A stretch of DNA of 64,000 nucleotides from Promicromonospora umidemergens (GTDB lineage: Bacteria > Actinomycetota > Actinomycetes > Actinomycetales > Cellulomonadaceae): the NCBI RefSeq assembly GCF_024171995.1, contig NZ_JAMTCT010000020.1:51249-115248 (forward strand). The letters are read 5' to 3'. Shown piece by piece: positions 41,030 to 50,303 of the stretch (position 1 is its first letter; each line of letters starts with the position of its first letter). The notes beneath the pieces are model-generated. The model was not told the DNA's origin. It saw only the letters and a program-made list of their open reading frames with translations, and ran no database searches. Made by a program: the position numbers and the translations under genes.

Positions 41030-41056
41030 ACATCCTGTGGTTCGATGGCAGGATGT
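41030..41056. promoter_or_regulatory. Inverted repeat between divergent methyltransferase and AraC genes
   Basis: ACATCCTG (41030-41037) and CAGGATGT (41049-41056) are exact inverted copies with an 11-base spacer. It lies 76 bases from the methyltransferase start and 112 from the AraC start. It is a plausible operator for the AraC protein. Confidence 0.45.
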
Positions 41057-41167
41057 AATTCGGTGACGATGGCACGATCCTCGGCTCTCCCGGCAGCAGC
41101 GGACCAGCGGGCTACGCGCCCCTGCCCGGCCGGCGGGTAGCGTCGAGGGCGTGCGGCGAGGCAGGCC

Positions 41168-42115
41168 ATGACGACGGAACGACCCCCGGACGACGCCCCG
41201 GCCGGGCCGCGGGCGCAGGCGCGCCTGCGCACCGTCCGCCCGGACGGCACCCCCGTCTACGGGCATCCGACCCGCCTGGGCATGCCACCGGTGCTGGTCA
41301 CCCGGATCGACTCCGATGTCGAGCACTCGCACCTGGACCACCGGCACGTGCACGACTTCCTCGTGCTCGTCTACGTGGAGCAGGGAGGCGGCACGGTCGT
41401 GCTGAACGGTCAGGACACGCCGCTGCGGGACGGCGACGTGCTGGCCGTCCCGCCCGGGCAGGCGATCGACTCGGCGACGCTCGCCGGCTTCCACCACTGC
41501 CGGGCCTGGAGCGTGGCCTTCACGCCCGACGCCGTCCCGTCGCTCGCCTCGGTGTCTCCCCTCGCCTGGGGGCACCACCCGCTCCTGGCGCTGTTCGCGC
41601 TGGCGACGCTGCCTGCCGGGGCGAGCACCAAGGTCCCCGACGCCGAGCGCCCGCGCTGGTCGGCGTGGCTGACGGAGCTCTCCGACGAGCTGTCGGAGCC
41701 CGGCCGGCTGGGCGCACGCGATGCGGTCTCGGCCTTGCTGACGCGGATCCTCATCGGGGCGGCGCGGCTGGCGCCGTCGGCCCCCGCACCGCCCGACCCG
41801 CTGGTGACGCGCGTCTTCGACGAGATCGAGGCGACGTTCCGCGAACCGGTGTCAGCGGTCGACGTCGCCAGGGCGCTGGGCTACACGGCCGGCTATCTGA
41901 CCACGGTGGTCCGCGAGCGCACGGGCCGCACGCTGCTCGAATGGATCACCGAGCGCCGGATGACGGAGGTGCGGCGGATGCTCCGCGACACCGATCTGCC
42001 GCTCGGCGTCGTGGCCGCCAGGACCGGCCTGCGCGACGCGACCTACCTGGTCCGGCGGTTCAAGGACCGGTACGGTGTCACACCCGACCGCTGGCGCCGG
42101 AGCGAGCGGGTGTGA
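41168..42115 (+). CDS. AraC family transcription regulator
   Basis: A 315-residue regulator. The N-terminal cupin-like domain (about residues 40-150) holds HSHLDHRHVHDFLVLVYVEQ and RDGDVLAVPPGQ, the usual ligand pocket. The C-terminal domain has two helix-turn-helix units (VSAVDVARALGYTAGYLTTV, and LGVVAARTGLRDATYLVRRF) and ends with the KDRYGVTPDRWRR hallmark. It probably senses a small molecule and controls the divergent methyltransferase gene and itself. The downstream ABC importer starts 80 bases after it and could also be under its control. Confidence 0.9.
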   Translation: MTTERPPDDAPAGPRAQARLRTVRPDGTPVYGHPTRLGMPPVLVTRIDSDVEHSHLDHRHVHDFLVLVYVEQGGGTVVLNGQDTPLRDGDVLAVPPGQAIDSATLAGFHHCRAWSVAFTPDAVPSLASVSPLAWGHHPLLALFALATLPAGASTKVPDAERPRWSAWLTELSDELSEPGRLGARDAVSALLTRILIGAARLAPSAPAPPDPLVTRVFDEIEATFREPVSAVDVARALGYTAGYLTTVVRERTGRTLLEWITERRMTEVRRMLRDTDLPLGVVAARTGLRDATYLVRRFKDRYGVTPDRWRRSERV

Positions 42116-42158
42116 GTTCACCTCGTACATCAGTTAGTTTTGGGGCGCGCATCGGCAA

Positions 42159-42183
42159 TGTCGATGTGTGTCACTCATCGACA
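42159..42183 (+). promoter_or_regulatory. Hairpin touching the ribosome binding site of the importer operon
   Basis: TGTCGATG (42159-42166) and CATCGACA (42176-42183) form a perfect 8-bp stem with a 9-base loop. The last base of the stem is the first base of AGGAG (42183-42187), 13 bases before the ATG. It could limit ribosome access or serve as an operator. Confidence 0.35.
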
Positions 42184-42195
42184 GGAGCCCCCACC

Positions 42196-42993
42196 ATGTC
42201 TCGCAACCGCGCCCTCCTCACGGCCGCCGCAGCCTCGGCTGCCCTCCTGGCCCTGACCGGCTGCGGCAGCTCCGGTGAGCCCGGAGGCGCCGGCGAGGAG
42301 CTCGGCCTGGTGTCCGGCGACACGCTGACCGTCGCCACGGAGGGCACCTACCGGCCGTTCAGCTACCACGACGGGTCGGGCGAGCTGGTGGGCTACGACG
42401 TCGAGGTCGCCGAGGCCGTCGCCGAGAACCTGGGCGTCGAGATCGAGTTCCAGGAGACGCAGTGGGACGCGATCTTCGCCGGTCTGGACGCCGGGCGCTT
42501 CGACACGATCGCGAACCAGGTGACGCTCACCCCTGAGCGTGAGGCGGACTATGTCTTCTCGACGCCGTACACGGTGTCGACCGGCGTGCTCGTCGTGGCC
42601 GCGGACAACAACGAGATCAAGAGCTTCCCCGACCTCGACGGCAAGACCACTGCCCAGTCGCTCACGAGCAACTGGAACGAGCTGGCCACGGAGAGCGGCG
42701 CAACGGTCGAGGCCGTCGAGGGCTGGGCACAGGCCGTCGCCCTCCTGGAGCAGGGCCGCGTCGACGCGACGATCAACGACAGCCTGACCTACCTCGACTA
42801 CGCGAACACCGAGGACGCCTCGGCCATCAAGGTCGCCGCGGAGACCGAGGAGGAGTCGCAGTCGGCGTTCGTCGTGACACCGGAGCGCGAGGCCCTCACC
42901 GAGGCCATCGACGGCGCCCTGGAGGACCTGCGTACGGACGGTACCCTCGCCGAGCTGGGTGAGAAGTACTTCGGCGAGGACGTCTCGGAGTGA
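42196..42993 (+). CDS. Polar amino-acid ABC importer binding lipoprotein (cystine-type)
   Basis: A 265-residue family 3 solute-binding protein. The lipobox is LALTGC with Cys23. TLTVATEGTYRPFSYHDGSG, LVGYDVEVAEAVAENLGVEI and WDAIFAGLDAGRFD are hallmark blocks of this family. The sequence near the C-terminus is closest by eye to cystine-binding proteins (TcyA/FliY type). It is the first gene of a three-gene importer, with the permease 45 bases downstream. Confidence 0.88.
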   Translation: MSRNRALLTAAAASAALLALTGCGSSGEPGGAGEELGLVSGDTLTVATEGTYRPFSYHDGSGELVGYDVEVAEAVAENLGVEIEFQETQWDAIFAGLDAGRFDTIANQVTLTPEREADYVFSTPYTVSTGVLVVAADNNEIKSFPDLDGKTTAQSLTSNWNELATESGATVEAVEGWAQAVALLEQGRVDATINDSLTYLDYANTEDASAIKVAAETEEESQSAFVVTPEREALTEAIDGALEDLRTDGTLAELGEKYFGEDVSE

Positions 42994-43037
42994 GCCCGCG
43001 CATGACACTTCTCCGCTGATCGCGGGGAGAGGGATAC

Positions 43038-43697
43038 ATGGACTGGCAGCTCGTCGCCGACTCGTTCTGGCCGCTCCTGAAGGGCGGCCTCATCGGCACC
43101 ATCCCGCTCGCGCTCGTGTCGTTCGCGATCGGGCTGGTGCTCGCGCTCGTCGTGGCGCTGCTGCGGTTGTCCCCGAACCCGGTGCTGTCGTGGGTCGGCC
43201 GCGCGTACATCTCGCTGATCCGCGGCACGCCGCTGCTGGTGCAGCTCTTCATCATCTTCTACGGCCTGCCGGAGCTCGGGATCCGGCTCGAGCCGTGGCC
43301 GAGCGCGATCATCGCGTTCTCCATGAACGTCGGTGGCTACGCGGCCGAGGTGATCCGCGCGGCGATCCTGTCCGTGCCCAAGGGGCAGTGGGAGGCGGGC
43401 TGGACGGTCGGCATGTCGCCGATCCGGACGCTCGGCCGGATCATCCTGCCGCAGGCCGCACGGGTGTCGGTGCCGCCGCTGTCGAACACGTTCATCTCGC
43501 TGGTCAAGGACACGTCGCTGGCCACGGTCATCCTGGTGACCGAGATGTTCCGCAAGGCGCAGGAGATCGCCGCGTTCTCCAACGAGTTCATGGTGATCTA
43601 CACCGAGGCGGCCCTGATCTACTGGCTGTTCTGCACGGTGCTCGCCACCGGCCAGAACGTGATCGAGAAGAGGCTGGACCGGTATGTCGCGCACTGA
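43038..43697 (+). CDS. Polar amino-acid ABC importer permease
   Basis: A 219-residue permease of the HisMQ type with about five helices. It starts [40 protein letters not shown] and the coupling loop [20 protein letters not shown] are conserved. The last 14 bases overlap the ATPase gene. It would transport cystine or another polar amino acid with the preceding binding protein. Confidence 0.92.
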   Translation: MDWQLVADSFWPLLKGGLIGTIPLALVSFAIGLVLALVVALLRLSPNPVLSWVGRAYISLIRGTPLLVQLFIIFYGLPELGIRLEPWPSAIIAFSMNVGGYAAEVIRAAILSVPKGQWEAGWTVGMSPIRTLGRIILPQAARVSVPPLSNTFISLVKDTSLATVILVTEMFRKAQEIAAFSNEFMVIYTEAALIYWLFCTVLATGQNVIEKRLDRYVAH

Positions 43698-44514
43698 GGA
43701 CTTCGGGTCCGACATCCTGCTGACCGCCCGCGGCATCGAGAAGTCGTTCGGCAGCAACCATGTGCTGCGTGGCGTGGACGTGCAGGTCCGGCGCGGTGAG
43801 GTGGTCGCGCTGATCGGCGCGTCCGGCAGCGGCAAGACGACGGTGCTCCGCTCGCTCAACGGGCTGGAGACGCCCGACGCCGGGCTGGTCGAGCTCGACG
43901 GCGGCCCAGCGGTCGACTTCGGCGCCCAGGCCGCCGCCAGAGCCGGCGGCTGGGCCGCCCGGCGCGCCGGAGCACGCCGGGCGAAGGTGGAACGTGCGGC
44001 CCTGCGCGATCGGTCGGCGATGGTGTTCCAGCACCACAACCTGTTCCCGCACCGCACGGTGCTGGAGAACGTGATCGAGGGCCCCTGCCAGGTCCAGCGG
44101 ATCCCGCGCGCGACGGCGATCGGGCGCGCCGAGGAGCTCCTGGCCCGCGTCGGCCTCTCCGACAAGCGCGACGCCTACCCGCACGAGCTGTCCGGCGGCC
44201 AGCAGCAGCGCGTCGGCATCGTGCGCGCCCTCGCGCTCGAGCCGGACCTCCTGCTGTTCGACGAGCCGACGTCGGCCCTCGACCCCGAGCTCGTCGGCGA
44301 GGTGCTGACCGTGATGAAGGAGCTCGCGGACGAGGGCTGGACCATGGTCGTGGTGACGCACGAGCTGCAGTTCGCGCGCCAGGTCGCGGACGAGGTGCTG
44401 TTCCTCGACGGCGGTGTCGTGGTCGAGCGCGGCGCTCCCGCGCAGATCTTCTCTAACCCGGCGGAGGACCGCACCCGCCGCTTCCTCGACCGCATCCTCC
44501 ACCCCCTGGACTAG
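43684..44514 (+). CDS. Polar amino-acid ABC importer ATPase
   Basis: A 276-residue ABC ATPase. Walker A is GASGSGKTT (residues 45-53), the signature [16 protein letters not shown], and Walker [15 protein letters not shown]. The D-loop and H-loop (VVTHELQ) are present. Between Walker A and the Q-loop there is an Ala/Arg/Gly-rich insertion of about 27 residues (78-104, [16 protein letters not shown] within it), where related proteins have a short hairpin. The gene overlaps the permease by 14 bases and is followed by a 30-bp hairpin terminator. Confidence 0.92.
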   Translation: MSRTEDFGSDILLTARGIEKSFGSNHVLRGVDVQVRRGEVVALIGASGSGKTTVLRSLNGLETPDAGLVELDGGPAVDFGAQAAARAGGWAARRAGARRAKVERAALRDRSAMVFQHHNLFPHRTVLENVIEGPCQVQRIPRATAIGRAEELLARVGLSDKRDAYPHELSGGQQQRVGIVRALALEPDLLLFDEPTSALDPELVGEVLTVMKELADEGWTMVVVTHELQFARQVADEVLFLDGGVVVERGAPAQIFSNPAEDRTRRFLDRILHPLD

Positions 44515-44536
44515 GCCGAGTCCGGGAGCCCGCTCA

Positions 44537-44600
44537 CTTTCGAGGCCTAGGCTTCTCCGCTTTGAGCCGTCTCAAAGCGGAGAAGCTTAGGCTTCGAAAG
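44537..44600 (+). terminator. 30-bp hairpin after the amino-acid importer operon
   Basis: Arms 44537-44566 and 44571-44600 match at 28 of 30 positions with a 4-base loop. The two mismatches become G-U pairs in plus-strand RNA. The first arm starts 23 bases after the ATPase stop, and the second ends 20 bases before the convergent oxidoreductase stop. Confidence 0.8.
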
Positions 44601-44619
44601 GGTGGAGAAGCCGGAGGCG

Positions 44620-45600
44620 CTACTCCCCCGGGTAGGTCAGGCCGATCTGGGCGCGGATCTCGTCCAGCGTGGCCATGATCGCGACCGTCTCCGCGCGCGA
44701 GAGCAGCGGGCTGTCCAGCTCGCCGGCCGCGACCATGCGCTCCGCCTCGGCGGCCTGGAAATGCATGCCGCGGCCCGTCACCTCGGTCGTGAAGGTCTCG
44801 GTCTCGGTGCCGGCGGCGTCGTACACGTGGACCGTCGCCGGGTTATACCAGACCGCGTCGATCTCGATGCGGCCCTCGGTGCCAAGGATCGATGCCCGGT
44901 TGGGGCCCTTCGTGTCCGACGCCGAGACCGTGGTGGCGACGCGGGCACCGTCGTACCCGAAGATGGTCGCGATGGTCGCGTCCGCACCCGTCTCCTTGAA
45001 CGTCGCGTGCGACTGCACCGTGAGCGGCTCGCCGAACACGTCCCAGGCGAACGAGACCGGGTAGATGCCCAGGTCGAGCAGGGCGCCGCCGCCGAGGGCC
45101 AGGTCGTTGATGCGGTGGGCGGGGTCGTCGGGCAGGTCCTGGGTGTGGTCCACCATCAGGGTCCGCACCTCGCCGAGCGCACCCGAGGCGATGATCTCGC
45201 GCACGCGCGCCATGTGCGGCAGGAATCTGGTCCACATGGCCTCCAGCGCCACGAGGCCCTTCTGCTCGGCCAGCTCCGCGATCTCGCGTGCCTCGGCGGC
45301 GTTGAGCGTGAACGGCTTCTCGACCAGCACGTGCTTGCCGGCCTCCAGCACCAGCTTCGCGGCCGCGAGGTGCATCGGGTGCGGCGTGGCCACGTAGACG
45401 ATGTCGACCTCGGGGTCGTCCACGAGGTTCTCGTACGAGCCGTGCGCCGTCCGGATGCCGAAGCGCTGCGAGAACTCCTGCGCCTTCTCCAGCGATCGTG
45501 ACCCCACCGCCTGCACGGTGAAGCCGTTGTCGTTCAGGTCTGATGTGAAGGCCGAGGCGATCCCGCCGGCCCCCAGGATTCCCCATCGCAGGTGTGTCAT
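44620..45600 (-). CDS. Gfo/Idh/MocA family oxidoreductase
   Basis: A 326-residue NAD(P)-dependent oxidoreductase. The Rossmann motif is at the N-terminus (RWGILGAGGIASAFTSDL). VATPHPMHLAAAKLVLEAGK and the catalytic-lysine motif HVLVEKPFTLN follow. The C-terminal alpha/beta substrate domain is complete (LGGGALLDLGIYPVSFAW). Family members act on sugars, inositols or trans-dihydrodiols; here the substrate is unknown. It is a single gene flanked by two long hairpins. Confidence 0.92.
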   Translation of the reverse strand: MTHLRWGILGAGGIASAFTSDLNDNGFTVQAVGSRSLEKAQEFSQRFGIRTAHGSYENLVDDPEVDIVYVATPHPMHLAAAKLVLEAGKHVLVEKPFTLNAAEAREIAELAEQKGLVALEAMWTRFLPHMARVREIIASGALGEVRTLMVDHTQDLPDDPAHRINDLALGGGALLDLGIYPVSFAWDVFGEPLTVQSHATFKETGADATIATIFGYDGARVATTVSASDTKGPNRASILGTEGRIEIDAVWYNPATVHVYDAAGTETETFTTEVTGRGMHFQAAEAERMVAAGELDSPLLSRAETVAIMATLDEIRAQIGLTYPGE

Positions 45601-45625
45601 GCGCCCGAGCGTAGTACCAGCCCGA

Positions 45626-45673
45626 ACGGGTCAGGCGCCCAGGTCACCGAGGTGACCTGAGCGCCTGACCCGT
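45626..45673 (-). terminator. 23-bp hairpin after the M6 protease gene
   Basis: Arms 45626-45648 and 45651-45673 pair with one mismatch and a 2-base loop. The mismatch is G-U in minus-strand RNA. It begins 19 bases after the protease stop. Confidence 0.75.
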
Positions 45674-45692
45674 CGCTGGTGCGAGGAACCGC

Positions 45693-48014
45693 TCAGTTGA
45701 CCTGGATGGTCATCTGGCCCCTGCGCGTGTCCTGCGACAGCACCTTGATGGTGGTGCCGGTGCCGCCGACCTTCACGGAGTGGCCGGGGTTGGCCGGGTC
45801 GTAGTAGCGCTCCGGGTCGCTGTCGTCGAAGGTCCGGACGGGCCGCTGCTTGTGCTCGAACAGCCGCGTCATCTCGGTCTCCGACACCTCACGGTGCAGC
45901 GAGATCTTGTCGGTCTTCTGGAGGCCGAACGTCGAGTCGAACGCCTGGATCCGGTTGCGGGCGATCGAACCGTCCGACCAGGTCAGCGCCTCGGGACGTG
46001 CGTCGACCGGCAGGGCCTGGCCGCGGCCCGCGTGCTGCGACGTGTTGTTGTCGCCGTAGAGGCTGTTCACGTACCAGACCAGCAGGCCGTCCTGGTAGGG
46101 GAAGTGCTCCACCCGGTTGCTGTTGCTGAAGGCCCAGCCGAAGTTGTACGGGCCGGACTTCAGCGTCGCGTCGTACCCGCCGTACACGCGGTTCTCCGCC
46201 ACGTAGTAGTGCTGCTTCACCTTCTCGTAGGAACCCTCGGCGCCCACGACCACGAAGCCGTCGGTGGCCCACTCGGTGATGTCGGCGACCGGGGCGTCAC
46301 CGACGGTGACGGCGTCGACGCTGATCCCCAGCTCGTTCACTCCACCATCGGACTGGTAACGGAACCGCAGCTGTGCGTCCCGACCCGCGTACTCCGAGAG
46401 GTCGGCGGTGAGGTCGACCCAGGCGCCGCCGGACGAGCCGTCGATACCGCCACCCGGGTTGGTGTCGCTCGCCGCGGAGGAGAGGTTGGTCTCGAGCGCC
46501 GTCCACGACGAACCGCCGTCGGTCGAGACCTCGGCGTACGCGTAGTCGTAGCCGACCTCGATCTGGTAGTTCGCCTTCGCCGCGAGCGACGCACCGGCCG
46601 GGACCACGAACGACGGCGATGTGACTGTGTTGTTCAAGCCGTTGGCCGAGTCCGAGTACACGTACTCGCCGTCGAACGGGTCGACGACCGGGACTGTCTC
46701 CGTACCGTCCGGCAGGTTCACGATTGCGGCCTGTGTGCGCGTGGTGGCGTGGAACGAGGGGCCAAGGTCCACCTTCTCGGTAGCACCGGGCTCCACCGTC
46801 TCGTAGTCGAGCCAGCCGAGGAAGAGCTTCTCGGTGGCGCCCATGTGGTTCGGCGTGGTGCCGATGGTGCCGTCACCGTGGCCGAGCCACGAGCCAGAGC
46901 TCATGAGGTTCCAGAAACCGGTGCCGTTCTCGCCACCGTTGGTGTCGTAGTAGTCCGGCAGACCGAGGTCGTGCCCGAACTCGTGCGCGAAGACGCCGAG
47001 GCCACCGTTCTCCGGCTCCGTCGTGTAGTCACGGATCCAGAGGTCGGAGTCACCGATCTCGATGCCACCGAGCTTCGGGAAATCGGCCGGGCCGTCAGAC
47101 CCGAGACCGCCCTGGTTGACCGACCAGCGGTGCGACCAGATGGCCCACGGCGGCGCACCGGCCTCCTCGCCCTCGCCGGCGTGGATCGCCTGGAAGTGGT
47201 CGATGTAGCCGTCGGCCTCGGACGTGATGCCGTCGCCGTCCATGTCGTAGCGGTCCCAGACGTCGAACGACTTCAGGTACGCGTCGATCTCCTCGGCGCT
47301 CTTGCCCGCCGCGACCTGCTGCTCGTACCAGGCGTTCGCGGCGTCCTGGATGTACGCCGTCATACCGGCGCCGGTCTCCGCACCGTCGAGAACGCCGTCA
47401 CCGTCACCGTCGCCATCGCCGTAATAGGCTTCCCGGTGCGGCACGGAGACCCAGTCGGACACGTCGCCCTGCAGGTCGAACCGGCCCGACGACATCTCGT
47501 CGTACACACCGGCGAACGACTCCCCGTTCTGGTCCTCCAGGCCGGTGAAGAACATCTCCTTGTAGTGCTCGCGCGAGAAGTCGGGCTCCCAGTAGGTAGA
47601 GCTGTCGTCCTCGGCCGGCTCAGGGATCTCGTTGTGCAGCGGGCCGGCAGGGGCGTCGGTGTTGGCACCACCGTCGCCGTCGCCGAACTCGACGAGGATG
47701 CTGAACAGCTGCGCCGTCTCCTCGACGCCGTACTGCACGTACTCACGCGGGGAGATCTCCACGACCTTCGAGGCGCGGGACCCCTTGCCGCGGGTCTCGA
47801 CCTTGGCCTCTCCGGTCGCGACCATGTCGACAGCGGTCTGCCGCTTCGCGATCTGCTTCTCGGCGAGGGCGTCGGGACGGTTGTCCTCCTTGGCCGGCGC
47901 CGCCTGTGGCGGTGCTTCCTCGGCATGGGGTGCTGCCGAGGCGGTGATCGGCACTACGGCGGTGGAGAGCAGCAGAGCGGCTCCCGCGCCGACGGCACAG
48001 ATACGTCGGTTCAT
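45693..48014 (-). CDS. Secreted immune-inhibitor-A-type metalloprotease (peptidase family M6)
   Basis: A 773-residue exported zinc protease. The signal peptide ends near residue 28 (VVPITASAAP). A propeptide follows to about 100. The zinc motif is HEFGHDLGLPD at residues 344-354, the M6 form of HExxH. Two Asp-rich calcium-type loops are seen (YGDGDGDGDGVLDG at about 198, and DMDGDGITSEADG at about 257). The C-terminal half, from about 440, contains the IVNLPDGTETVPVVDPFDGE segment and a jelly-roll domain. Such enzymes degrade extracellular proteins. GGAGGAAAG directly before the ATG is a strong ribosome site. No LPXTG or other anchor is visible, so it should be released. Confidence 0.9.
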   Translation of the reverse strand: MNRRICAVGAGAALLLSTAVVPITASAAPHAEEAPPQAAPAKEDNRPDALAEKQIAKRQTAVDMVATGEAKVETRGKGSRASKVVEISPREYVQYGVEETAQLFSILVEFGDGDGGANTDAPAGPLHNEIPEPAEDDSSTYWEPDFSREHYKEMFFTGLEDQNGESFAGVYDEMSSGRFDLQGDVSDWVSVPHREAYYGDGDGDGDGVLDGAETGAGMTAYIQDAANAWYEQQVAAGKSAEEIDAYLKSFDVWDRYDMDGDGITSEADGYIDHFQAIHAGEGEEAGAPPWAIWSHRWSVNQGGLGSDGPADFPKLGGIEIGDSDLWIRDYTTEPENGGLGVFAHEFGHDLGLPDYYDTNGGENGTGFWNLMSSGSWLGHGDGTIGTTPNHMGATEKLFLGWLDYETVEPGATEKVDLGPSFHATTRTQAAIVNLPDGTETVPVVDPFDGEYVYSDSANGLNNTVTSPSFVVPAGASLAAKANYQIEVGYDYAYAEVSTDGGSSWTALETNLSSAASDTNPGGGIDGSSGGAWVDLTADLSEYAGRDAQLRFRYQSDGGVNELGISVDAVTVGDAPVADITEWATDGFVVVGAEGSYEKVKQHYYVAENRVYGGYDATLKSGPYNFGWAFSNSNRVEHFPYQDGLLVWYVNSLYGDNNTSQHAGRGQALPVDARPEALTWSDGSIARNRIQAFDSTFGLQKTDKISLHREVSETEMTRLFEHKQRPVRTFDDSDPERYYDPANPGHSVKVGGTGTTIKVLSQDTRRGQMTIQVN

Positions 48015-48263
48015 CTTTCCTCCGTGAAGAGTGCGACGTCCGGGACGAGGAGGTGATTCGGGTCACCGGACCTACCGGGACACCAATGTCCCTGGAGGAG
48101 GAAAGCAGGGAAATATTACGACAATGTTGCCTACGACACATATCAAGGTCATGACGTATAGCGGACACGGCGCGATAGAATCGATTCGAGGCCACGTACG
48201 TTCGTCGTACCCGCCGGCCGTTCGTCGTCCGGGTGACAGCCTGCCGACCCGCCGGAGAACAGC
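48015..48263. promoter_or_regulatory. Divergent intergenic region, protease and MFS promoters
   Basis: This 249-base gap holds no gene that I can support. It contains a GGGACA/TGTCCC hairpin (48077-48092) in the protease leader, an AT-rich stretch at 48110-48160 and a 10-bp palindrome GAATCGATTC at 48178-48187. Both promoters must lie here. Confidence 0.45.
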
Positions 48264-49481
48264 ATGAACGTGAGCACGAGCACCACCGCAGCGAGCTTCG
48301 CCGCGCCACCGGTGGACCAGCGCCGCGCGATCGTCGCGCTCCTCGCCCTTTCCGTGAGCGCGTTCACCTTTGTCACCGCGGAGAACCTGCCGGGCGGTCT
48401 GCTCACCCTCATCGCCCCCGACCTGGACCGCACCACGTCCGAGATCGGTCTGCTGGTCACCGCCTACGCCGCCGTCGTCGTCCTCACGTCGTGGCCGCTC
48501 TCGCGCCTCACGCGCCGGTTCCCGCGGCGCTACGTGCTGGCTGCGACCACCGCGGTGTGCGCCGTCGGAACGCTCTGGTCGGCGGTCGCCGTCGGCTACG
48601 CGGACCTGATGGCCGCACGCATGGTCACGGCGCTGGGGCAGGCGCTGTTCTGGTCGGTCGTCACTCCGGCCGCCGCCAGCCTGTTCGCCCCCGCCGTCCG
48701 GGGCAAGATGATCGCGCGGCTCGCCATCGGCAACTCGCTCGCGCCGCTGCTCGGCGTGCCGCTCGGCACCTGGGTGGGGCAGCAGTCGAGCTGGCGCACC
48801 GCCTTCCTGGCGTTCTCCGTGGTGAGCCTCCTCGCGTGCATCACGATGGCGATCGCCATGCCGAACGTCGACGCCGAGCTGAGCGGCACGGCCGTCGGCA
48901 CGCATCCAAGCATGCGCCACTTCCTGGTGCTCATGGCCGTCACGGTCCTGCTCGTGACCGGCGGCTTCATGATGATCACGTTCGTCACCCAGTTCCTGCT
49001 GGAGACGGCGGGCTTCCCCGACCGGTATCTCAGCGCCCTGCTGCTTGGCCAGGGCGCCGCCGGCCTGACGGGCACCCTGCTGATCGGCCAGGTGCTCGAC
49101 AAGCGGCCGTGGCAGACGGTGCTCGTGGCGCTCGGCCTGCTGACCGGCGCGCTGCTCCTGCTCTGGGGGCTCGGGCACATCCCGGCCCTCGCGCTGGTCG
49201 GGCTGGCCCTGTTCGGGCTCGCGTTCAGCGCGATCCCACCCGCCCTGTCGTTCCTGTCCATGCAGGTAGCCCCCGGCGCCACCGAGTCGGCGACCGCGAT
49301 ATCGAGCTCGGTGTTCAACGTCGGGATCGGCGGCGGGTCGGCGCTCGGGGCACTGGTGGTGGCCACGGTCGGCGTCGGCCTTGTGCCCCTGGTCGGGGCA
49401 GCGTTCGTGCTGGCCGCGCTGGCAGTGCTCGCGATCGACCTGCGGGCGACGGCGCGGGGCGCTACTTCAGCGCGTCCTTGA
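48264..49481 (+). CDS. MFS transporter, sugar/drug efflux type (DHA1 group)
   Basis: A 405-residue transporter with twelve helices. The first helix and loop (FTFVTAENLPGGLLTLIAPD) and the motif WPLSRLTRRFPRRYVL between helices 2 and 3 fit the DHA1/SotB-AraJ group of arabinose or drug exporters. SLFAPAVRGKMIARLAIGNS and GVPLGTWVGQQSSWRTAF are the matching helix 4-5 elements. The substrate is unknown. The final 20 bases overlap the 3' end of the convergent lipoprotein gene. Confidence 0.88.
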   Translation: MNVSTSTTAASFAAPPVDQRRAIVALLALSVSAFTFVTAENLPGGLLTLIAPDLDRTTSEIGLLVTAYAAVVVLTSWPLSRLTRRFPRRYVLAATTAVCAVGTLWSAVAVGYADLMAARMVTALGQALFWSVVTPAAASLFAPAVRGKMIARLAIGNSLAPLLGVPLGTWVGQQSSWRTAFLAFSVVSLLACITMAIAMPNVDAELSGTAVGTHPSMRHFLVLMAVTVLLVTGGFMMITFVTQFLLETAGFPDRYLSALLLGQGAAGLTGTLLIGQVLDKRPWQTVLVALGLLTGALLLLWGLGHIPALALVGLALFGLAFSAIPPALSFLSMQVAPGATESATAISSSVFNVGIGGGSALGALVVATVGVGLVPLVGAAFVLAALAVLAIDLRATARGATSARP

Positions 49482-50019
49482 GCGTGCCCTTGACGGGCTC
49501 CTCGGAGCTGACGATGCACTGCAGGGTGCGGTCGTCCAGCATCTCCCAGGTGTCCTTCGTCGGGTAGAAGCCGGTGTAGCCGTACACCGACTCGTCGTAG
49601 GAGATGCCGACGAACTTCTCGAACTCGGCGTAGCACCAGTCGTCGAACGTCTTGGCCATGCCCTTCTCGCCCGGGAACCTGTCGCCCTCCATGACCAGCT
49701 CGGCATAGACCTCGCCGGTGTGCGGCTCGGCGCAGGGCACCACCGGAACGGACTCGACCTCGTACTCCTCGCCCGCCGCGTGGTCGTCGTAGCCGGCGAG
49801 GGCTCCCAGGTCGATGCAGTCGCCCTTCAGGATCTCGAAGGCGTCCGCCTCGGCCGAGGCGGTGATCTCGCCGCCCGGCTCGTCACGCGGGGGCTCGCCG
49901 CCCGACAGGATCTCGTCAAGAGCCGCGCCGCAGCCGGTGAGCATCGTCAGCGAGACGGTCATCGCTGCGGCGGTCGCGAGCAGCCGGGCGTTGCGGAGGG
50001 AACGGAAAGTGCGGTTCAT
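49462..50019 (-). CDS. Septum_form-like lipoprotein
   Basis: A 185-residue lipoprotein. The lipobox is LTGC with Cys30. The rest follows the pattern of the actinobacterial Septum_form family: KGDCIDLG, VPVVPCAEPHTGEVYAEL, DDWCYAEFEKFVG, and a final DDRTLQCIVS. Four further cysteines are spaced as in that family and probably form disulfides. The role of the family in septation is named from one member and is not proven in general. GAGGAAGAG supports ATG 50017-50019; the longer open frame upstream lacks a lipobox context. Confidence 0.75.
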   Translation of the reverse strand: MNRTFRSLRNARLLATAAAMTVSLTMLTGCGAALDEILSGGEPPRDEPGGEITASAEADAFEILKGDCIDLGALAGYDDHAAGEEYEVESVPVVPCAEPHTGEVYAELVMEGDRFPGEKGMAKTFDDWCYAEFEKFVGISYDESVYGYTGFYPTKDTWEMLDDRTLQCIVSSEEPVKGTLKDALK

Positions 50020-50303
50020 CGACTCTTCCTCAGAGATCTGCGCGACGACGGACGCCGACGTCACGGCCAGGACGGCCGCCCCGAAAACTACCGTCACAAC
50101 GGCCCTCGCCAGGCTCTGACGTGCAACTATTCGGTCACGACCCACCCGGCAGGCAGCTGGTGCCGCTCGCCGCCGGGGCTGTTCATGCGCCGTTCACCCC
50201 GGCGAACCGACTCCGCTCTACCGTGACTGCTGCGGACCACCGCGCACCACACCACCCGCACGGAGCCGGTGACACCCACGGCGCCGGCAAAGAAGGAGCA
50301 GTC

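Noticed and set aside
44537..45673. Idea that G-U wobbles in the hairpins reveal the terminated strand
   Set aside because: It holds for the hairpins at 44537, 45626 and 62690, but those at 21397 and 59703 point the wrong way, and others are mixed.
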